A DNA stretch of 43,559 nt, from assembly GCA_009783055.1 (NCBI GenBank), contig WRHW01000013.1, forward strand, positions 1-43,559. The letters are read 5' to 3'. Positions 18,275-29,700 of this stretch are shown here, piece after piece. Every line of letters starts with the position of its first letter. Within the stretch, counting starts at the first letter, position 1. This DNA is from Holophagaceae bacterium (GTDB lineage: Bacteria > Acidobacteriota > Holophagae > Holophagales > Holophagaceae). A program made the translations under genes and the position numbers. The notes below the pieces were generated by a model that searched no databases, was not told the origin of the DNA, and was given only the letters and a program-made list of their open reading frames with translations.

Positions 18275-18826
18275 TCACTTGGTTTTCTTTTGTCCCAGAG
18301 TCTTTCCTATCAGATATGCCTGGTTAGGATAATCCGTCTTTTCGATGTCCATCCTTACAGCGCACCCCATAGCGAGCAAGGTGCCAGCCAACTGCCATCC
18401 CAAATATCGCAGGATGGTACCATAATGACTATCAAGGGCTTCAACTGTCCATGTCTCCGAATCGGCGGCGGCAGTCAGTAGTATTGCCTGTTTACTACTT
18501 TGTAACTTGGAATTATTTGCATAAAAGCGGTCTATGACTGTCTTTAGCTGAGCAGACATACCAAAGTAGTAAAGCGGAGTTACAAACACAATGCAATCAG
18601 AGGCCAGTAGTGATGGATTCAGCTTTTCCATGGAATCATGCTGGACGCATTGTGTGCCACTTGTCCTGCAACCATCGCAACCGAGGCATGGCGAAACCTT
18701 TTCAAAAGCCGCATCAAACCTAAAAACAATGTGCCCTGCCTCTACCGCGCCCCTGATAAACTCATCTGCCAAAAGTGATGTGGTGCCTTTTTTGTGCGGG
18801 CTACCGGTAATTACTGTTACCTGCAT
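18275..18826 (-). CDS. Flavodoxin-like NAD(P)H-dependent FMN reductase / iron-sulfur flavoprotein type
   Basis: A 183-aa protein with the flavodoxin-fold FMN phosphate loop at the N-terminus (VTVITGSPHKKGTTSLL), a cysteine cluster PCLGCDGCRTSGTQC near residues 45-60, VFVTPLYYFGMSAQLKTVID (flavin ring loop) near 80-100, and a final helix. The Cys cluster is in the position used by iron-sulfur flavoproteins, but with CxxCxxC-x5-C spacing a [4Fe-4S] site is only possible, not certain. The start at 18826 is chosen because GGAG lies 9 nt upstream; a longer in-frame start at 18865 adds 13 non-conserved residues. It reads away from the restriction-modification gene across a repeat-containing gap. 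Confidence 0.82.
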   Translation of the reverse strand: MQVTVITGSPHKKGTTSLLADEFIRGAVEAGHIVFRFDAAFEKVSPCLGCDGCRTSGTQCVQHDSMEKLNPSLLASDCIVFVTPLYYFGMSAQLKTVIDRFYANNSKLQSSKQAILLTAAADSETWTVEALDSHYGTILRYLGWQLAGTLLAMGCAVRMDIEKTDYPNQAYLIGKTLGQKKTK

Positions 18827-18982
18827 CGAGTCAACTCCATTTGTGAATTGACCATCATCAGACAAAACCTAAATTTTTGCAAGAGTTGAAAAATAGTGAT
18901 AGGAAAAAAAATCAATTTATTGCAGATGAACAGCTATTCAATGAATTTTGTCCGATCCCTGCTTTGCGATGCAAATATAGTC

Positions 18983-19093
18983 GTTTAACTTGTGACAAGC
19001 GACGCTTGGAGCAAGTTAAACCAACGGAGTTGTAGACTGCGTTGCAAGCGTAATGAGCGTCTGGAGGGCGGGAGTGAAGCGAAAAACGCAGTC
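18983..19093. repeat. Palindromic intergenic element (two nested hairpins)
   Basis: Unit 1: GTTTAACTTG (start 18983) pairs with CAAGTTAAAC (end 19021) as a 10-bp perfect arm, and inside it CAAGCG/CGCTTG (18996-19008) forms a second stem. Unit 2: GACTGCGTT (19035-19043) pairs with AACGCAGTC (19085-19093). Between them is the linker CAACGGAGTTG that recurs at 34726. The 455-bp gap 18827-19280 otherwise holds the upstream region of the reductase gene, a TGAACAGCTAT motif at 18927, and a weak promoter candidate for the restriction-modification gene (TTCGAC 19182-19187, 18 bp, TATTCT 19206-19211). Confidence 0.6.
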
Positions 19094-19280
19094 GTATCTC
19101 CACAATTCTGTACTGCTTTTTAGATTAATTCACTATACCATCTTGCCATCAAAAGATTTTTTCTGCCCGTGTATAAAAAATTTCGACCCAAAGTGCATCA
19201 ATACATATTCTAACCTTTGGTCGCCGGCCAGTCAGACATTAAACCAGTCCCTTGGTACATTTCTGGTTTACCATATAGGT

Positions 19281-22200
19281 ATGTCGGCAACCAGAAACAT
19301 CCTAGCCCCCCACGAGGCAATATCGGTTTACCTATCAGAGACCAATCGCCAGTATCAGACCGGTCGGGCGACCGAGCATACATACCGATCTGCCCTACAA
19401 GTCCTGCTTAGTGCCCTGCTACCCAATATTACAGTATCCAACGAGCCCTCCCGTCAGGAATGTGGCGCACCCGATTATGTATTACTTCGCCAAAAAGACA
19501 ATATCCCAATAGCATACATAGAAGCCAAAGATATAGGCGACCCAGACCTGGAAGGGAAAAACAAAAACAGAGAACAATTCAATCGCTACAAAAACGCCCT
19601 AGACAGCATAATATTTACCGACTACCTTGACTTTATTTTTTGCAAAGGCAAAGAAATAGTTGAAAGAGTTCGCATAGCAGAAATAAGAAACCAAAAGATA
19701 GCTCCAAACAAAGACCAGTTTGACAAATTTCACAGTCTGATAACAGCCTTCGGCGAATCCAGCCCTCAGACAATATCAACCCCCGACAAGTTAGCCCACA
19801 TAATGGCAAACAAAGCCCGTTTAATGGCAAAAGTCTTTGAGGAATCATTAATCAGAGAGAATGGTGACAGCACACTCACAGGGCAGATGATAGCCTTCAA
19901 AGATTTTCTTATCCATGACATCACACCCAAAGACTTTGCCGACCTATACGCCCAGACAATAACCTATGGAATGTTTGCCGCTCGCATCCGTGACACATCC
20001 ATAGACACCTTCAGCCGCAAGAATGCCGCAGAGCTAATACCTAAGACCAACCCCTTTCTGCGGAAACTATTCCAGAGCGTAGCTGGCTATGACCTAGACG
20101 AGCGCATAAGCTGGATAGTCGACGACTTGGCAGAAGCATTCAGGGCAACAGACATCAGAGCCGTAATGAAAGGTTTTGGCCACTTCACGCAACAGACTGA
20201 TCCCATAATCCATTTCTATGAGGATTTCCTTTCAGAATATGATCCTAAGCTGAGAAAAAACCGCGGTGTCTGGTACACCCCCCAGCCAGTAGTCAATTTT
20301 ATAATCAGGGCAGTGGACGAGATATTACAGACCGAATTTGGTTTACAACAAGGATTAGCCGACACATCAAAAGTAGACATAGAAATAGAGGGTCAAGGCA
20401 AAGGAAAAACCAAAGCAAAAGTCCACAAAGTTCAGATACTAGACCCAGCATTGGGTACTGGGACATTCCTAGCAGAGACAGCGCGTTTGATACATGAGAA
20501 ATTTATTGGCCAGCAGGGTCAGTGGCAGAACTACGTTGAACAGCATCTCATACCAAGGCTAAATGGGTTTGAAATTCTAATGGCCCCTTATGCAATGGCA
20601 CATCTAAAGCTAGACATGCTTTTGGGGGAAACGGGCTACACACACAATGACAATCAACGTCTGCGGATATTTCTGACAAATTCCCTGGAAGAACATCACC
20701 CAGATACAGGCACCCTCTTTGCCCAATTCCTGGCCAACGAAGCCAAAGAAGCAAACACAGTCAAACGGGACACCCCAGTCATGGTAGTCATGGGCAACCC
20801 GCCATACAGTGTTAATAGCTGGAATAAGGGGGGGTGGATAGCAGACAAGTTAGAAGACTATAAAAAAGAGCCAGACTCAGGCGTTCGGCTGATGGAACGC
20901 AATAGCAAATCTATCAACGATGACTATGTAAAATTCATTCGCATGGGACAACACTTTGTGGACAAGAACCAAAGTGGCATCCTGGCTTACATTGCCAATC
21001 ATGGGTTTATTGACAATCCTACCTTTCGGGGTATGCGTTGGAGCCTGCTACAGAGCTTCGATAAGATTTACATCATCGACCTGCACGGCAACGCAAAAAA
21101 GAAGGAAACCGCCCCAGATGGAACAAAAGACGAAAACGTCTTTGAAATCCAGCAAGGAGTCTCCATCAACATCTTTGTCAAAACGGGCAAAAAGAAAAAA
21201 GGCGCACTGGCAGAAATCTATCACTTTGACCTTTTTGGATTACGGCAAGTCAAATATGATTACCTGCTAAAGACAGCCCTGTCTGATATGCCATTTACCA
21301 AGCTTCAGCCAACAGCACCTGAATACTTCTTTGTGCCAAAGGACTATAGGGGCAAAAAGAAGTATGAAAGTGGATTTTTAGTGACAGAACTGTTTATCAC
21401 TAACTCTATGGGTATTACTACAGCTAGAGATGAATTCACTATACATTCTAGCCCCGAGGCAGTTGCCGATTTGATCAAAGACTTCTTTTCAATCACTGAC
21501 GAAGAAGCTCGCGAAAAATATGCCTTGGGAAGTGACGTACGGGAATGGAGTATTGCAGGGGCAAGGGTGGATTTACAGGCATCAAAGCACAACATTGTTC
21601 CCATAGCCTACCGGCCCTTTGATACCAGATATACAAACTATTCAGGAGTTACAAGGGGCTTTCACTGCAGACCAAGACAGGAAATAATGAAACATCTAAT
21701 CAATGGAAAAAATTATGCTTTTTGCTCCATACGCATTAATAGAGACGATTTATGCACCGTATTGGTTGTAAATCAAATAGTTGACAAAACAGTTTTGTCT
21801 TCGTTAGACAATGCAAATATTTTTCCCCTTTACTTATATCCTGATACAACTGATGAACCTCGCACACCCAATCTTGCCCCTGAAATAGTCAATAAAATTG
21901 CAAAAAATCTAAACCTTGAATTTGAACCCGAAAAGACCGGTAATAAGAACAGCTTCACCCCAATCGACCTATTGGACTACATCTATGCCATGCTTCACTC
22001 CCCAAACTACCGAGAGAAATACAAAGAGTTCTTAAAAATAGACTTCCCACGAGTGCCATACCCCACGGATGCCATTGAGTTCCGCCGTTTGGCAAGATTG
22101 GGAGAGGAACTGCGCTTACTACACCTCATGGAGCACCCCGCGCTCAACAAGCTAATTACGAAGTATCCAATCAGTGGTAGCGACATTGTAGAAAAACTGC

Positions 22201-22442
22201 GCTGGGAGCCAAATAAAGATGGTTCCGTTGGCAAAGTCTGGATCAACGACACACAATACTTCGACAAAGTACCACTCATTGCGTGGGAGTTCTATGTAGG
22301 CGGCTACCAACCTGCACAAAAGTGGCTAAAAGACCGTAAGGGGCGTAAGCTAACCTTTGAGGACATCAACCACTACCAGAGGATAATCGTCGCGTTGAAT
22401 AACACTGATGAAATAATGGCCATGATTGACGGCAATCTATAG
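19281..22442 (+). CDS. Single-chain restriction-modification enzyme (Type IIG / Type ISP-like, no helicase)
   Basis: A 1053-aa protein. Near residues 60-85 is a PD-(D/E)XK-type nuclease pattern (GAPDYVLL, then IAYIEAKD). Near residue 390 is N6-adenine methylase motif I (DPALGTGTFLAE), and near 505 the catalytic NPPYS. The C-terminal third carries RPFDTRYTNYSGVTRGFHC and RPRQE, typical of the Type ISP (LlaBIII) specificity domain as I recall it. No Walker A or DEAD-box stretch is visible and the protein is about 500 residues shorter than Type ISP enzymes, so the translocase is absent. The ATG at 19281 is chosen over 19053, which would add 76 residues across palindromic DNA. It should methylate and cut foreign DNA with one polypeptide. 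Confidence 0.85.
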   Translation: MSATRNILAPHEAISVYLSETNRQYQTGRATEHTYRSALQVLLSALLPNITVSNEPSRQECGAPDYVLLRQKDNIPIAYIEAKDIGDPDLEGKNKNREQFNRYKNALDSIIFTDYLDFIFCKGKEIVERVRIAEIRNQKIAPNKDQFDKFHSLITAFGESSPQTISTPDKLAHIMANKARLMAKVFEESLIRENGDSTLTGQMIAFKDFLIHDITPKDFADLYAQTITYGMFAARIRDTSIDTFSRKNAAELIPKTNPFLRKLFQSVAGYDLDERISWIVDDLAEAFRATDIRAVMKGFGHFTQQTDPIIHFYEDFLSEYDPKLRKNRGVWYTPQPVVNFIIRAVDEILQTEFGLQQGLADTSKVDIEIEGQGKGKTKAKVHKVQILDPALGTGTFLAETARLIHEKFIGQQGQWQNYVEQHLIPRLNGFEILMAPYAMAHLKLDMLLGETGYTHNDNQRLRIFLTNSLEEHHPDTGTLFAQFLANEAKEANTVKRDTPVMVVMGNPPYSVNSWNKGGWIADKLEDYKKEPDSGVRLMERNSKSINDDYVKFIRMGQHFVDKNQSGILAYIANHGFIDNPTFRGMRWSLLQSFDKIYIIDLHGNAKKKETAPDGTKDENVFEIQQGVSINIFVKTGKKKKGALAEIYHFDLFGLRQVKYDYLLKTALSDMPFTKLQPTAPEYFFVPKDYRGKKKYESGFLVTELFITNSMGITTARDEFTIHSSPEAVADLIKDFFSITDEEAREKYALGSDVREWSIAGARVDLQASKHNIVPIAYRPFDTRYTNYSGVTRGFHCRPRQEIMKHLINGKNYAFCSIRINRDDLCTVLVVNQIVDKTVLSSLDNANIFPLYLYPDTTDEPRTPNLAPEIVNKIAKNLNLEFEPEKTGNKNSFTPIDLLDYIYAMLHSPNYREKYKEFLKIDFPRVPYPTDAIEFRRLARLGEELRLLHLMEHPALNKLITKYPISGSDIVEKLRWEPNKDGSVGKVWINDTQYFDKVPLIAWEFYVGGYQPAQKWLKDRKGRKLTFEDINHYQRIIVALNNTDEIMAMIDGNL

Positions 22443-22472
22443 CAATTCGGCTAATTTGGCTAAATTGCTATA
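22438..22472. terminator. Inverted repeat between convergent genes, candidate bidirectional terminator
   Basis: TATAGCAATT (22438-22447) and AATTGCTATA (22463-22472) are perfect 10-bp arms around a 15-nt loop, starting inside the stop region of the restriction-modification gene. A competing stem TTCGGCT/AGCCGAA overlaps it. Arms are AT-rich and no clean U-tract follows, so efficiency is uncertain. It is the only structure in the 47-bp gap before the end of rpoC. Confidence 0.45.
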
Positions 22473-22489
22473 AAGCCGAAACCGCTAAA

Positions 22490-25400
22490 TTACGCTTCAG
22501 TATCTTCAACTACACTCAGTCCGTGGATTTCTTCTATCTGGGCGGCGCGGAGGCTGTATTCGTCTTCAATCTCCTCGCTATCAATATCTGATGTATCCAA
22601 CCTCTCAGGGAATTGTCCTTGCTCAATCTGGACGTTTCTGTAGCGTGCCATGCCAGTGCCGGCTGGTATCAGGCGACCCAAGATAACGTTTTCTTTGAGA
22701 CCCCTCAGATAGTCGACACGGCCTTCGAGTGCGGCCTCAGTGAGAACTCTTGCAGTTTCTTGGAAGGATGCCGCCGAAATAAAGGATTCGGAAGTAAGGG
22801 CGGCTTTGGTAATACCGAGCAACTGTGGCTCACAAGTGGCGGGCTGGCCGTCTGAGGCCATTGCGCGGGCGTTAATTTCCTTGAATCTGTGCTTGTCTAC
22901 TTTTTCTTCAACGATTAGTGGTGTGTCACCCACATCTGTAATTTGCACCCAGCGCATCATCTGGCGGATGATTGTTTCGATGTGCTTGTCGTTGATAGTA
23001 ACACCCTGCGCGCGATAGACCTCTTGAACCTCGTTGAGCAAAAATGCCTGAAGGGCCTTTTCACCATGTATTTCAAGAATGTCGTGTGGACTAACAGCCC
23101 CCTCGGTTAGCTTTTCGCCGGCGCTAATTTCATCTCCATCTTGAACCTGTATCTGCTTGCCACGGGGTACTAGGTATTCTTCTCTCTCCTCGTTGTGGCC
23201 TTCCACAACTACTTTTTGGTTGCCACGTACCCTGTTTCCATAACGAACTATACCAGTAACTTTGCTGATGATTGCAGGTTCTTTTGGCTTGCGTCCTTCA
23301 AATAGCTCCGTCACCCTTGGCAGACCGCCGGTAATGTCTAATGTTTTGGCTTGTTGTCGCGGGGTTTTGGCCAATACGTCCCCAGGTTCTAGCTCTTGGT
23401 CGATGTCAACTTCTAGATATGCTCCAGTTGGAATGTTGTAGCGTTGCAGGACTTTGTGGTTTTCGCCCTTAATATTGATGTGGGGATATAGCTTGTCATC
23501 AATTGCATCAATGATTCTCTTTCGGAAACGGCCTGTGATTTGGTCTTTTTCTTCCTGATAGCTAACGTTTAGTTCAAACTCCTTAAAGTCAGCAGTCCCT
23601 GCCCTTTCGTTTATCAGGTAGTCGTTGTAGGGATCCCATTCAGCCAGGGCTGTTTTGGGTTCAACCTTTTCGCCATCCTTTACGTGAATAGTTGCTCCTG
23701 GGGGAACCTTATATCGTTCTCTTTCATTGCCATCGTTGTCCAAGACAAGGATATTCCCCGTGCGACTGAGGGCTATAATCTCACCGTCTCGGTTCTTTAC
23801 AAACCTTATTCCTTCAAGTTTGACGACCCCCTGTATCTGGGCTTCATGCAGGTTCTTTTCAGATGCTCTACTTGCGGCACCACCAACGTGGAAGGTACGC
23901 ATAGTGAGCTGTGTACCAGGTTCCCCAATACTTTGAGCGGCAATAGTACCAACTGCTTCACCCAAATCAACGATGCGCCCTGTTGAGAGGTTGAGGCCAT
24001 AGCACTTGGCGCAAACACCACGCCGTGATTCACATGTAAGTAAAGAACGAATCCTCACGCTTTGAATACCACTAGTCTCAATTGAAAAAGCCAGATCTTC
24101 TGTGATGAGAGTTCCGGTATCAGCGAGTACTTTTTTGTTATAGGGGTCTATTACATCTTCAGCCACAACACGCCCCATTATGCGGTCTCGCAGTCTTGCC
24201 CTAATGGTACCATCTGTGTTGACGATTGCCGCTACTTCGATCCAGTCCATAGTTCCGCAGTCATCTTCATTGATGATGACATCCTGAGCCACATCAACCA
24301 ATTTTCGCGTCAGGTAGCCAGAGTCGGCTGTCTTGAGTGCCGTATCTGCCAATCCCTTGCGAGCACCATGGGTAGATGTAAAATATTCGAGAACTGTGAG
24401 ACCTTCTTTGAAGTTAGACCTGATCGGCGTTTCGATGATGTCGCCACTCGGCTTCGCCATCAGTCCACGCATACCAGCAACCTGTCGAATCTGAGTCTTT
24501 GAACCGCGCGCCCCCGAATCGGCCATGATATATATCGAATTTAGGTTGCGACTGGTCTCGTTTTGGTACTCTAATTCCTTCATCATGTCAGAGGCAACCT
24601 GGTCGGCAGTTTTCGACCAGACTTCTAAAATTCTGTTGGTGCGAGTGGCCGCATCTAGCTTGCCTTCATTGTAATAATCATGCTCAATCCCGCGCACCTC
24701 ATCTGTTGCTGTACGCAGTAATTCTGCCTTGGTCTTTGGAACCACCAAATCATCAATACCCACGCTCAAGCCTGCTCTCATTGCCCAAAGGAATCCAACA
24801 TCCTTCATCATATCAAGCATTCTGATTGTGGCTTCTGGCCCAATAAACTTATAGGCTCTATTCACTAACGAAAGCAAGCCCTCTTTTTTGAGTAGCCCGT
24901 TTACAAATGGGACACCTTCCGGCAAAGACCTGTTAAAGATAATGCGCCCGACGGTCGTAGTAATCATCTCATTTGTAACGCTACGGGCAGGGCATTCAAA
25001 TACTTCCTGCTCGCTCCGCTTCTTTGGATCGCTCTTATGCCAAGCCTCTGTGTCTACCAAGTCACCCGTATAGCGCAACCTAACTGTTGCGTGGGTATCA
25101 ATAGTTCCTGCATCATGTGCGAAGATGACCTGGTCGATACTACCAAAGGCCATGCCTTCACCTTTGCGCCCCTTGCGCTTGATGGTCAGGTAATATGCAC
25201 CAAGAACGATGTCTTGGCTGGGAACAACGTTGGGCTTACCATTTGCCGGATTGAGGATGTTTTGTGTAGACATCATAAGCACCTTGGCTTCAATCTGAGC
25301 CATTGGGCTTAATGGAATGTGAACCGCCATCTGGTCGCCATCAAAGTCTGCATTAAAAGCAGTGCAGACCAGCGGGTGTAGCCTAATGGCTTTACCTTCT

Positions 25401-26710
25401 ACCAGCACTGGTTGGAATGCCTGAATGCCCAAGCGATGGAGAGTTGGTGCTCGATTGAGTAGTATCGGGTGGTTTTGAATAACTTCTTCTAAAACATCCC
25501 ATACCTCTGGCACGCCCTGCTCTACCATTTCTTTGGCTTGCCGGATAGTTGCGGCATGTCCCTTATGTTCTAGTCGGTTAAAAATGAAGGGCTTGAAAAG
25601 CTCCAGAGCCATCTTTTTGGGCAACCCACATTGATGTAGCTTGAGGTCTGGCCCCACCACTATGACAGACCTTCCTGAGTAGTCCACACGCTTACCTAAC
25701 AAGTTCTGCCTGAAACGCCCCTGCTTGCCCTTTAGGGCATCAGAGAGCGACTTGAGCGGCCTATTGCTGACACCGCGAAGTAATCGCCCTCGTTTTCCAT
25801 TTTCAAATAGCGCGTCCGCGGCTTCCTGTAGCATACGTTTTTCATTTCGGACTATAACCTCAGGAGCCCTTAGTTCTAGCAATTTCTTCAGTCTGTTATT
25901 GCGGTTGATAACGCGGCGGTAAAGGTCGTTTAAATCTGAAGTGGCAAAGCGGCCACCGTCTAAGGGAACCAATGGGCGCAATTCGGGAGGCAATACTGGG
26001 ATTACATCGAGTATCATCCACTCGCACTTATTGGTAGAACGCTGGAAGGCTTCTACAATTTTTAGACGCTTTGCAATCTTAATCCGCTTTTGGGCAGATT
26101 GTTCTGTCCTCATATTGGCTCGTAGCTCAACCGCCATCGCTTCTATGTCAACTCTCCTCAGTAGCTCCTTGATAGCTTCTGCTCCCATCATCGCCCTAAA
26201 GCCATCGGGCTGTGTATCTTTGATTTCTCTATACCTTTCTTCTGTGAGAATATCCCTATCCTTCAAACCCGTATCGCCTGGATCAATCACTGCGTATGCT
26301 TCAAAATAGAGTACTTTTTCTAGGTCTTTGAGAGGAATATCAAGCAGGTATCCAATTCGGCTTGGAACTCCCTTGAAAAACCAAACATGGCTCACAGGGC
26401 TTGCAAGCTGAATATGCCCCATGCGCTCGCGCCTGACTGCTTTTTTTGTAACCTCAACCCCACACTTATCGCAGGTGACTCCCTTGAATTTTTGTCGCTT
26501 GTATTTTCCGCACAGACATTCCCAGTCATTAATAGGCCCAAAGATGCGGGCGCAGAAAAGACCATCCCGCTCAGGCTTTAGGCTTCGATAGTTGATGGTC
26601 TCTGGTTTTGTCACCTCTCCAAAAGACCAAGAGCGAATTACATCCGGAGATGCCAAGGAAACTCGGATACATTCGTAGGCGTTTATGTTCTGCTGCTCGT
26701 TAAACAACAT
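22490..26710 (-). CDS. rpoC: DNA-directed RNA polymerase subunit beta'
   Basis: A full-length beta' subunit (1406 aa from the chosen start). Visible landmarks: N-terminal zinc finger CLCGKYK...CDKCG (about 60-80), [16 protein letters not shown]-type start region (here [16 protein letters not shown]), the Mg-binding catalytic loop [12 protein letters not shown] near residue 455, and the second zinc site [13 protein letters not shown] in the C-terminal half. The start is ambiguous: a TTG at 26740 and ATGs at 26722 and 26710 are in frame; 26710 has GAGG 5-6 nt upstream and gives the usual N-terminus ([13 protein letters not shown]). It lies 61 bp after rpoB on the same transcript. Catalytic core subunit of RNA polymerase. 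Confidence 0.98.
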   Translation of the reverse strand: MLFNEQQNINAYECIRVSLASPDVIRSWSFGEVTKPETINYRSLKPERDGLFCARIFGPINDWECLCGKYKRQKFKGVTCDKCGVEVTKKAVRRERMGHIQLASPVSHVWFFKGVPSRIGYLLDIPLKDLEKVLYFEAYAVIDPGDTGLKDRDILTEERYREIKDTQPDGFRAMMGAEAIKELLRRVDIEAMAVELRANMRTEQSAQKRIKIAKRLKIVEAFQRSTNKCEWMILDVIPVLPPELRPLVPLDGGRFATSDLNDLYRRVINRNNRLKKLLELRAPEVIVRNEKRMLQEAADALFENGKRGRLLRGVSNRPLKSLSDALKGKQGRFRQNLLGKRVDYSGRSVIVVGPDLKLHQCGLPKKMALELFKPFIFNRLEHKGHAATIRQAKEMVEQGVPEVWDVLEEVIQNHPILLNRAPTLHRLGIQAFQPVLVEGKAIRLHPLVCTAFNADFDGDQMAVHIPLSPMAQIEAKVLMMSTQNILNPANGKPNVVPSQDIVLGAYYLTIKRKGRKGEGMAFGSIDQVIFAHDAGTIDTHATVRLRYTGDLVDTEAWHKSDPKKRSEQEVFECPARSVTNEMITTTVGRIIFNRSLPEGVPFVNGLLKKEGLLSLVNRAYKFIGPEATIRMLDMMKDVGFLWAMRAGLSVGIDDLVVPKTKAELLRTATDEVRGIEHDYYNEGKLDAATRTNRILEVWSKTADQVASDMMKELEYQNETSRNLNSIYIMADSGARGSKTQIRQVAGMRGLMAKPSGDIIETPIRSNFKEGLTVLEYFTSTHGARKGLADTALKTADSGYLTRKLVDVAQDVIINEDDCGTMDWIEVAAIVNTDGTIRARLRDRIMGRVVAEDVIDPYNKKVLADTGTLITEDLAFSIETSGIQSVRIRSLLTCESRRGVCAKCYGLNLSTGRIVDLGEAVGTIAAQSIGEPGTQLTMRTFHVGGAASRASEKNLHEAQIQGVVKLEGIRFVKNRDGEIIALSRTGNILVLDNDGNERERYKVPPGATIHVKDGEKVEPKTALAEWDPYNDYLINERAGTADFKEFELNVSYQEEKDQITGRFRKRIIDAIDDKLYPHINIKGENHKVLQRYNIPTGAYLEVDIDQELEPGDVLAKTPRQQAKTLDITGGLPRVTELFEGRKPKEPAIISKVTGIVRYGNRVRGNQKVVVEGHNEEREEYLVPRGKQIQVQDGDEISAGEKLTEGAVSPHDILEIHGEKALQAFLLNEVQEVYRAQGVTINDKHIETIIRQMMRWVQITDVGDTPLIVEEKVDKHRFKEINARAMASDGQPATCEPQLLGITKAALTSESFISAASFQETARVLTEAALEGRVDYLRGLKENVILGRLIPAGTGMARYRNVQIEQGQFPERLDTSDIDSEEIEDEYSLRAAQIEEIHGLSVVEDTEA

Positions 26711-26771
26711 GTTGGGCCTCATAAAATCAATAGCGTTCAATAATTCAAAAAGAAACCGTCAAGTATTCAAA

Positions 26772-29700
26772 CTAGCCTTCTATAGAAAAGGCTGGCTCTT
26801 CCTCAACTTCCGTAGATGTGAGTTCATCACTGGTAAGCATTTCAACGTCAACGCAAAGGGCATTTAGTTCTTTCCTAACGACGTTGAAGCTCTCCGGAAG
26901 GCTTGGCTCCTTGATAGCCTCGCCCTTTATGATGGCTTGGTAAATCTGTGTTCGGCCATACATATCGTCTGATTTGTAAGTCAGCAATTCCTGGAGAATG
27001 TGTGCGGCACCGTATGCTTCCAGTGCCCATACTTCCATTTCCCCAAATCGCTGGCCACCGAATTGAGCCTTACCGCCAAGGGGTTGTTGCGTGATCAAGC
27101 TGTATGGTCCAATGCTTCTAGCATGAATCTTGTTATCAACCAAATGGTGTAACTTCATCATGTAGCTACATCCCACAACCACTGGTTGCTCAAAAGGTTC
27201 ACCAGTCATGCCGTCAAAGAGCATCGTTTTTCCGGAAGTGTCTGGGCCTGTTTTTCCGTTTTTTTCCCAAGCCTTTTTCAGCCAGTCTTTAATTTCATGC
27301 TCTTTTGCACCATCGAATACCGGTGTTGCAAAGTGGACACCCATTATACGACCTGCCCACCCAAGGTGAGTCTCTAATACCTGCCCAATGTTCATACGAG
27401 AGGGCACGCCCAACGGATTCAGCACAATATCCACAGGTGTTCCATCTGGTAAGTAGGGCATGTCTTCAGCTGGCAGAATACGACTAACAACGCCCTTATT
27501 GCCATGACGGCCTGCCATTTTGTCGCCAACCTGTAGCTTGCGCTTAACGGCAACATATACCTTAACATTTTTGAGAACTCCAGGCAGTAGCTCATCACCC
27601 TTTAGCAGACGGTCAACTCGTTCACCCAGGTTTTGACTTAGTACTCTAAGTTGGCTATCTGTTTTGTCGATAATGTCTAACACATGGGCTTCCAGTCTTT
27701 CTTTGCCCGCAGAAACGCTTATTTGACGGAATCTGCCATAGGGAACTGCTTCCAACATGTTTTGAGTAAGTTTTTTATTTGCAGGCAATAATTCTTTGCC
27801 AGAATCATCAGAAAGAATCTCAGAAAGTTCTTTACCTTTTAGTAGTGCAACGATTTTCTTTTTGCTCTCTGCGCGGATGATGCGCTCTTGGTCCTTCAAG
27901 TCCTTTTCCCACTTGGCTATTTGTTCTCGCTCAATCTGTTGAGTGCGGAGATCTTTTTCTTGTCCCTTGCGCGTAAAAACCTTTACATCTACCACAGTGC
28001 CTTCGATACCAGGTGGAACAGTTAGGCTTGCATCCTTAACGTCTGATGCCTTTTCACCAAAAATTGCGCGGAGCAGTTTTTCTTCAGGAGAAAGAATCGT
28101 CTCACCTTTTGGAGTCACCTTGCCGACTAAAATATCGCCGTGCTTAATTGTGGCACCGATGCGAATAATTCCGGATTCGTCAAGATTTTTTAACATTTCT
28201 TCACGAACCTGCGGAATGTCGCGAGTAATTTCCTCTGGGCCCAGCTTAGTATCGCGAGCCTGAACCTCAAATTCTTCTATATGGATGGTCGTATATAAGT
28301 CCTCTTTGACCACCCTTTCGCTAATGAGAATGGCATCTTCAAAGTTATATCCACGCCAGGGCATGTATGCGACTATCAGATTTCTACCAAGAGAAAGTTC
28401 GCCATGATCGCAACAAGAGCCATCGGCGAGTATTTGGCCGGTAGAAACATACTCACCTCGTCCGACGAGGGGAACCTGGTTGTAGCATGTATTTTGGTTT
28501 GACCTAACATATTTAACGAGAGTATAAATATCCACGCCACTTTCCACCCCTTCAGTGTCAGGATCATCTTCTACTCGAACCACAATTCGATTTGCGTCCA
28601 CCGATTCGACAATTCCAGACCTACGGCACAAAACGCAGTTGCCTGAATCTCTGGCGGCAAAATATTCCATCCCTGTGCCAACTATAGGAGCCTCTGTGCG
28701 AATCAGTGGCACGGCCTGGCGTTGCATATTAGCACCCATGAGGGCACGGTTAGCGTCATCATTTTCAAGGAATGGTATCAGGCTGGCGGCGACAGAAACA
28801 AGTTGCTTGGGGCTTACATCAACCAACGTAACCTTGCCACATTCCACAACTCTTGTTTCTCCTGCCACCCTAGCGACAACGGATTCATCCTTTATGTAGT
28901 CATTTTCATCAACTTCAACATTAGCCTGTGCAATGATGTGTTCATCTTCTTCCCATGCCGAAAGATACCATGCATGCATTTCAAACTTAGCTGGACGTTT
29001 GCCACCCTTTTCAAGTTTGGCGTTTTCTGACTTAACATCCTCCAGCTTAACGACATCCATGTAGCCAAACTTGGAGTCACCCACGTGTGTAATAGCGGCA
29101 TAGTGGATAACTCTTCCATTGTCTACCTTGAGGTAGGGACTTTCGATAAATCCAAACTCGTTGATACGGGCGTAGCATGAAAGTGAGCTGATGAGGCCGA
29201 TATTTGGGCCTTCGGGAGTTTCAATAGGGCAAATACGCCCATAGTGAGATGTATGCACGTCTCGAACATCAAACCCTGCTCTATCTCTACTCAAGCCTCC
29301 AGGCCCAAGGGCGGAGAGCCTTCGCTTATGAGTAATCTCAGATAATGGATTAGTCTGATCCATGAACTGGGAGAGCTGGCTTGATCCAAAAAACTCCTTC
29401 ATAGCCGCGATTACAGGCTTACTATTTATCAGGTCATGGGCTTGCAGGGGATTGTTGGGGTCTTGTGCTATCGAAAATTTTTCTTTGATCGCACGTTGCA
29501 CACGAACAAGCCCGACCCTAAATCCGTTTTCTAGTAATTCACCAACACTACGGACGCGCCTGTTGCCTAAATGGTCGATGTCATCTTTTCGTACGGGTGC
29601 AATCTCATCTGTCCGGTCTTGACGTGTTGTGTCATATTTTTTCAGGCGAAGCAAGTAGTGTATGGCATTAATAAAGTCATCAATTGTTAGCGTGCGGTTT

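Noticed and set aside
18983-19021. Possible integron attC site (GTTTAAC at the left end and GTTAAAC at the right fit RYYYAAC and GTTRRRY).
   Set aside because: The unit is only 39 bp, shorter than known attC sites, it lacks the usual asymmetric inner boxes, there is no cassette array, and no integron integrase is in the window. It is treated as a palindromic repeat.
19053-19280. Longer N-terminus of the restriction-modification enzyme starting at 19053.
   Set aside because: The extra 76 residues run through the palindromic element, are not conserved in character, and a promoter candidate lies between the two starts.
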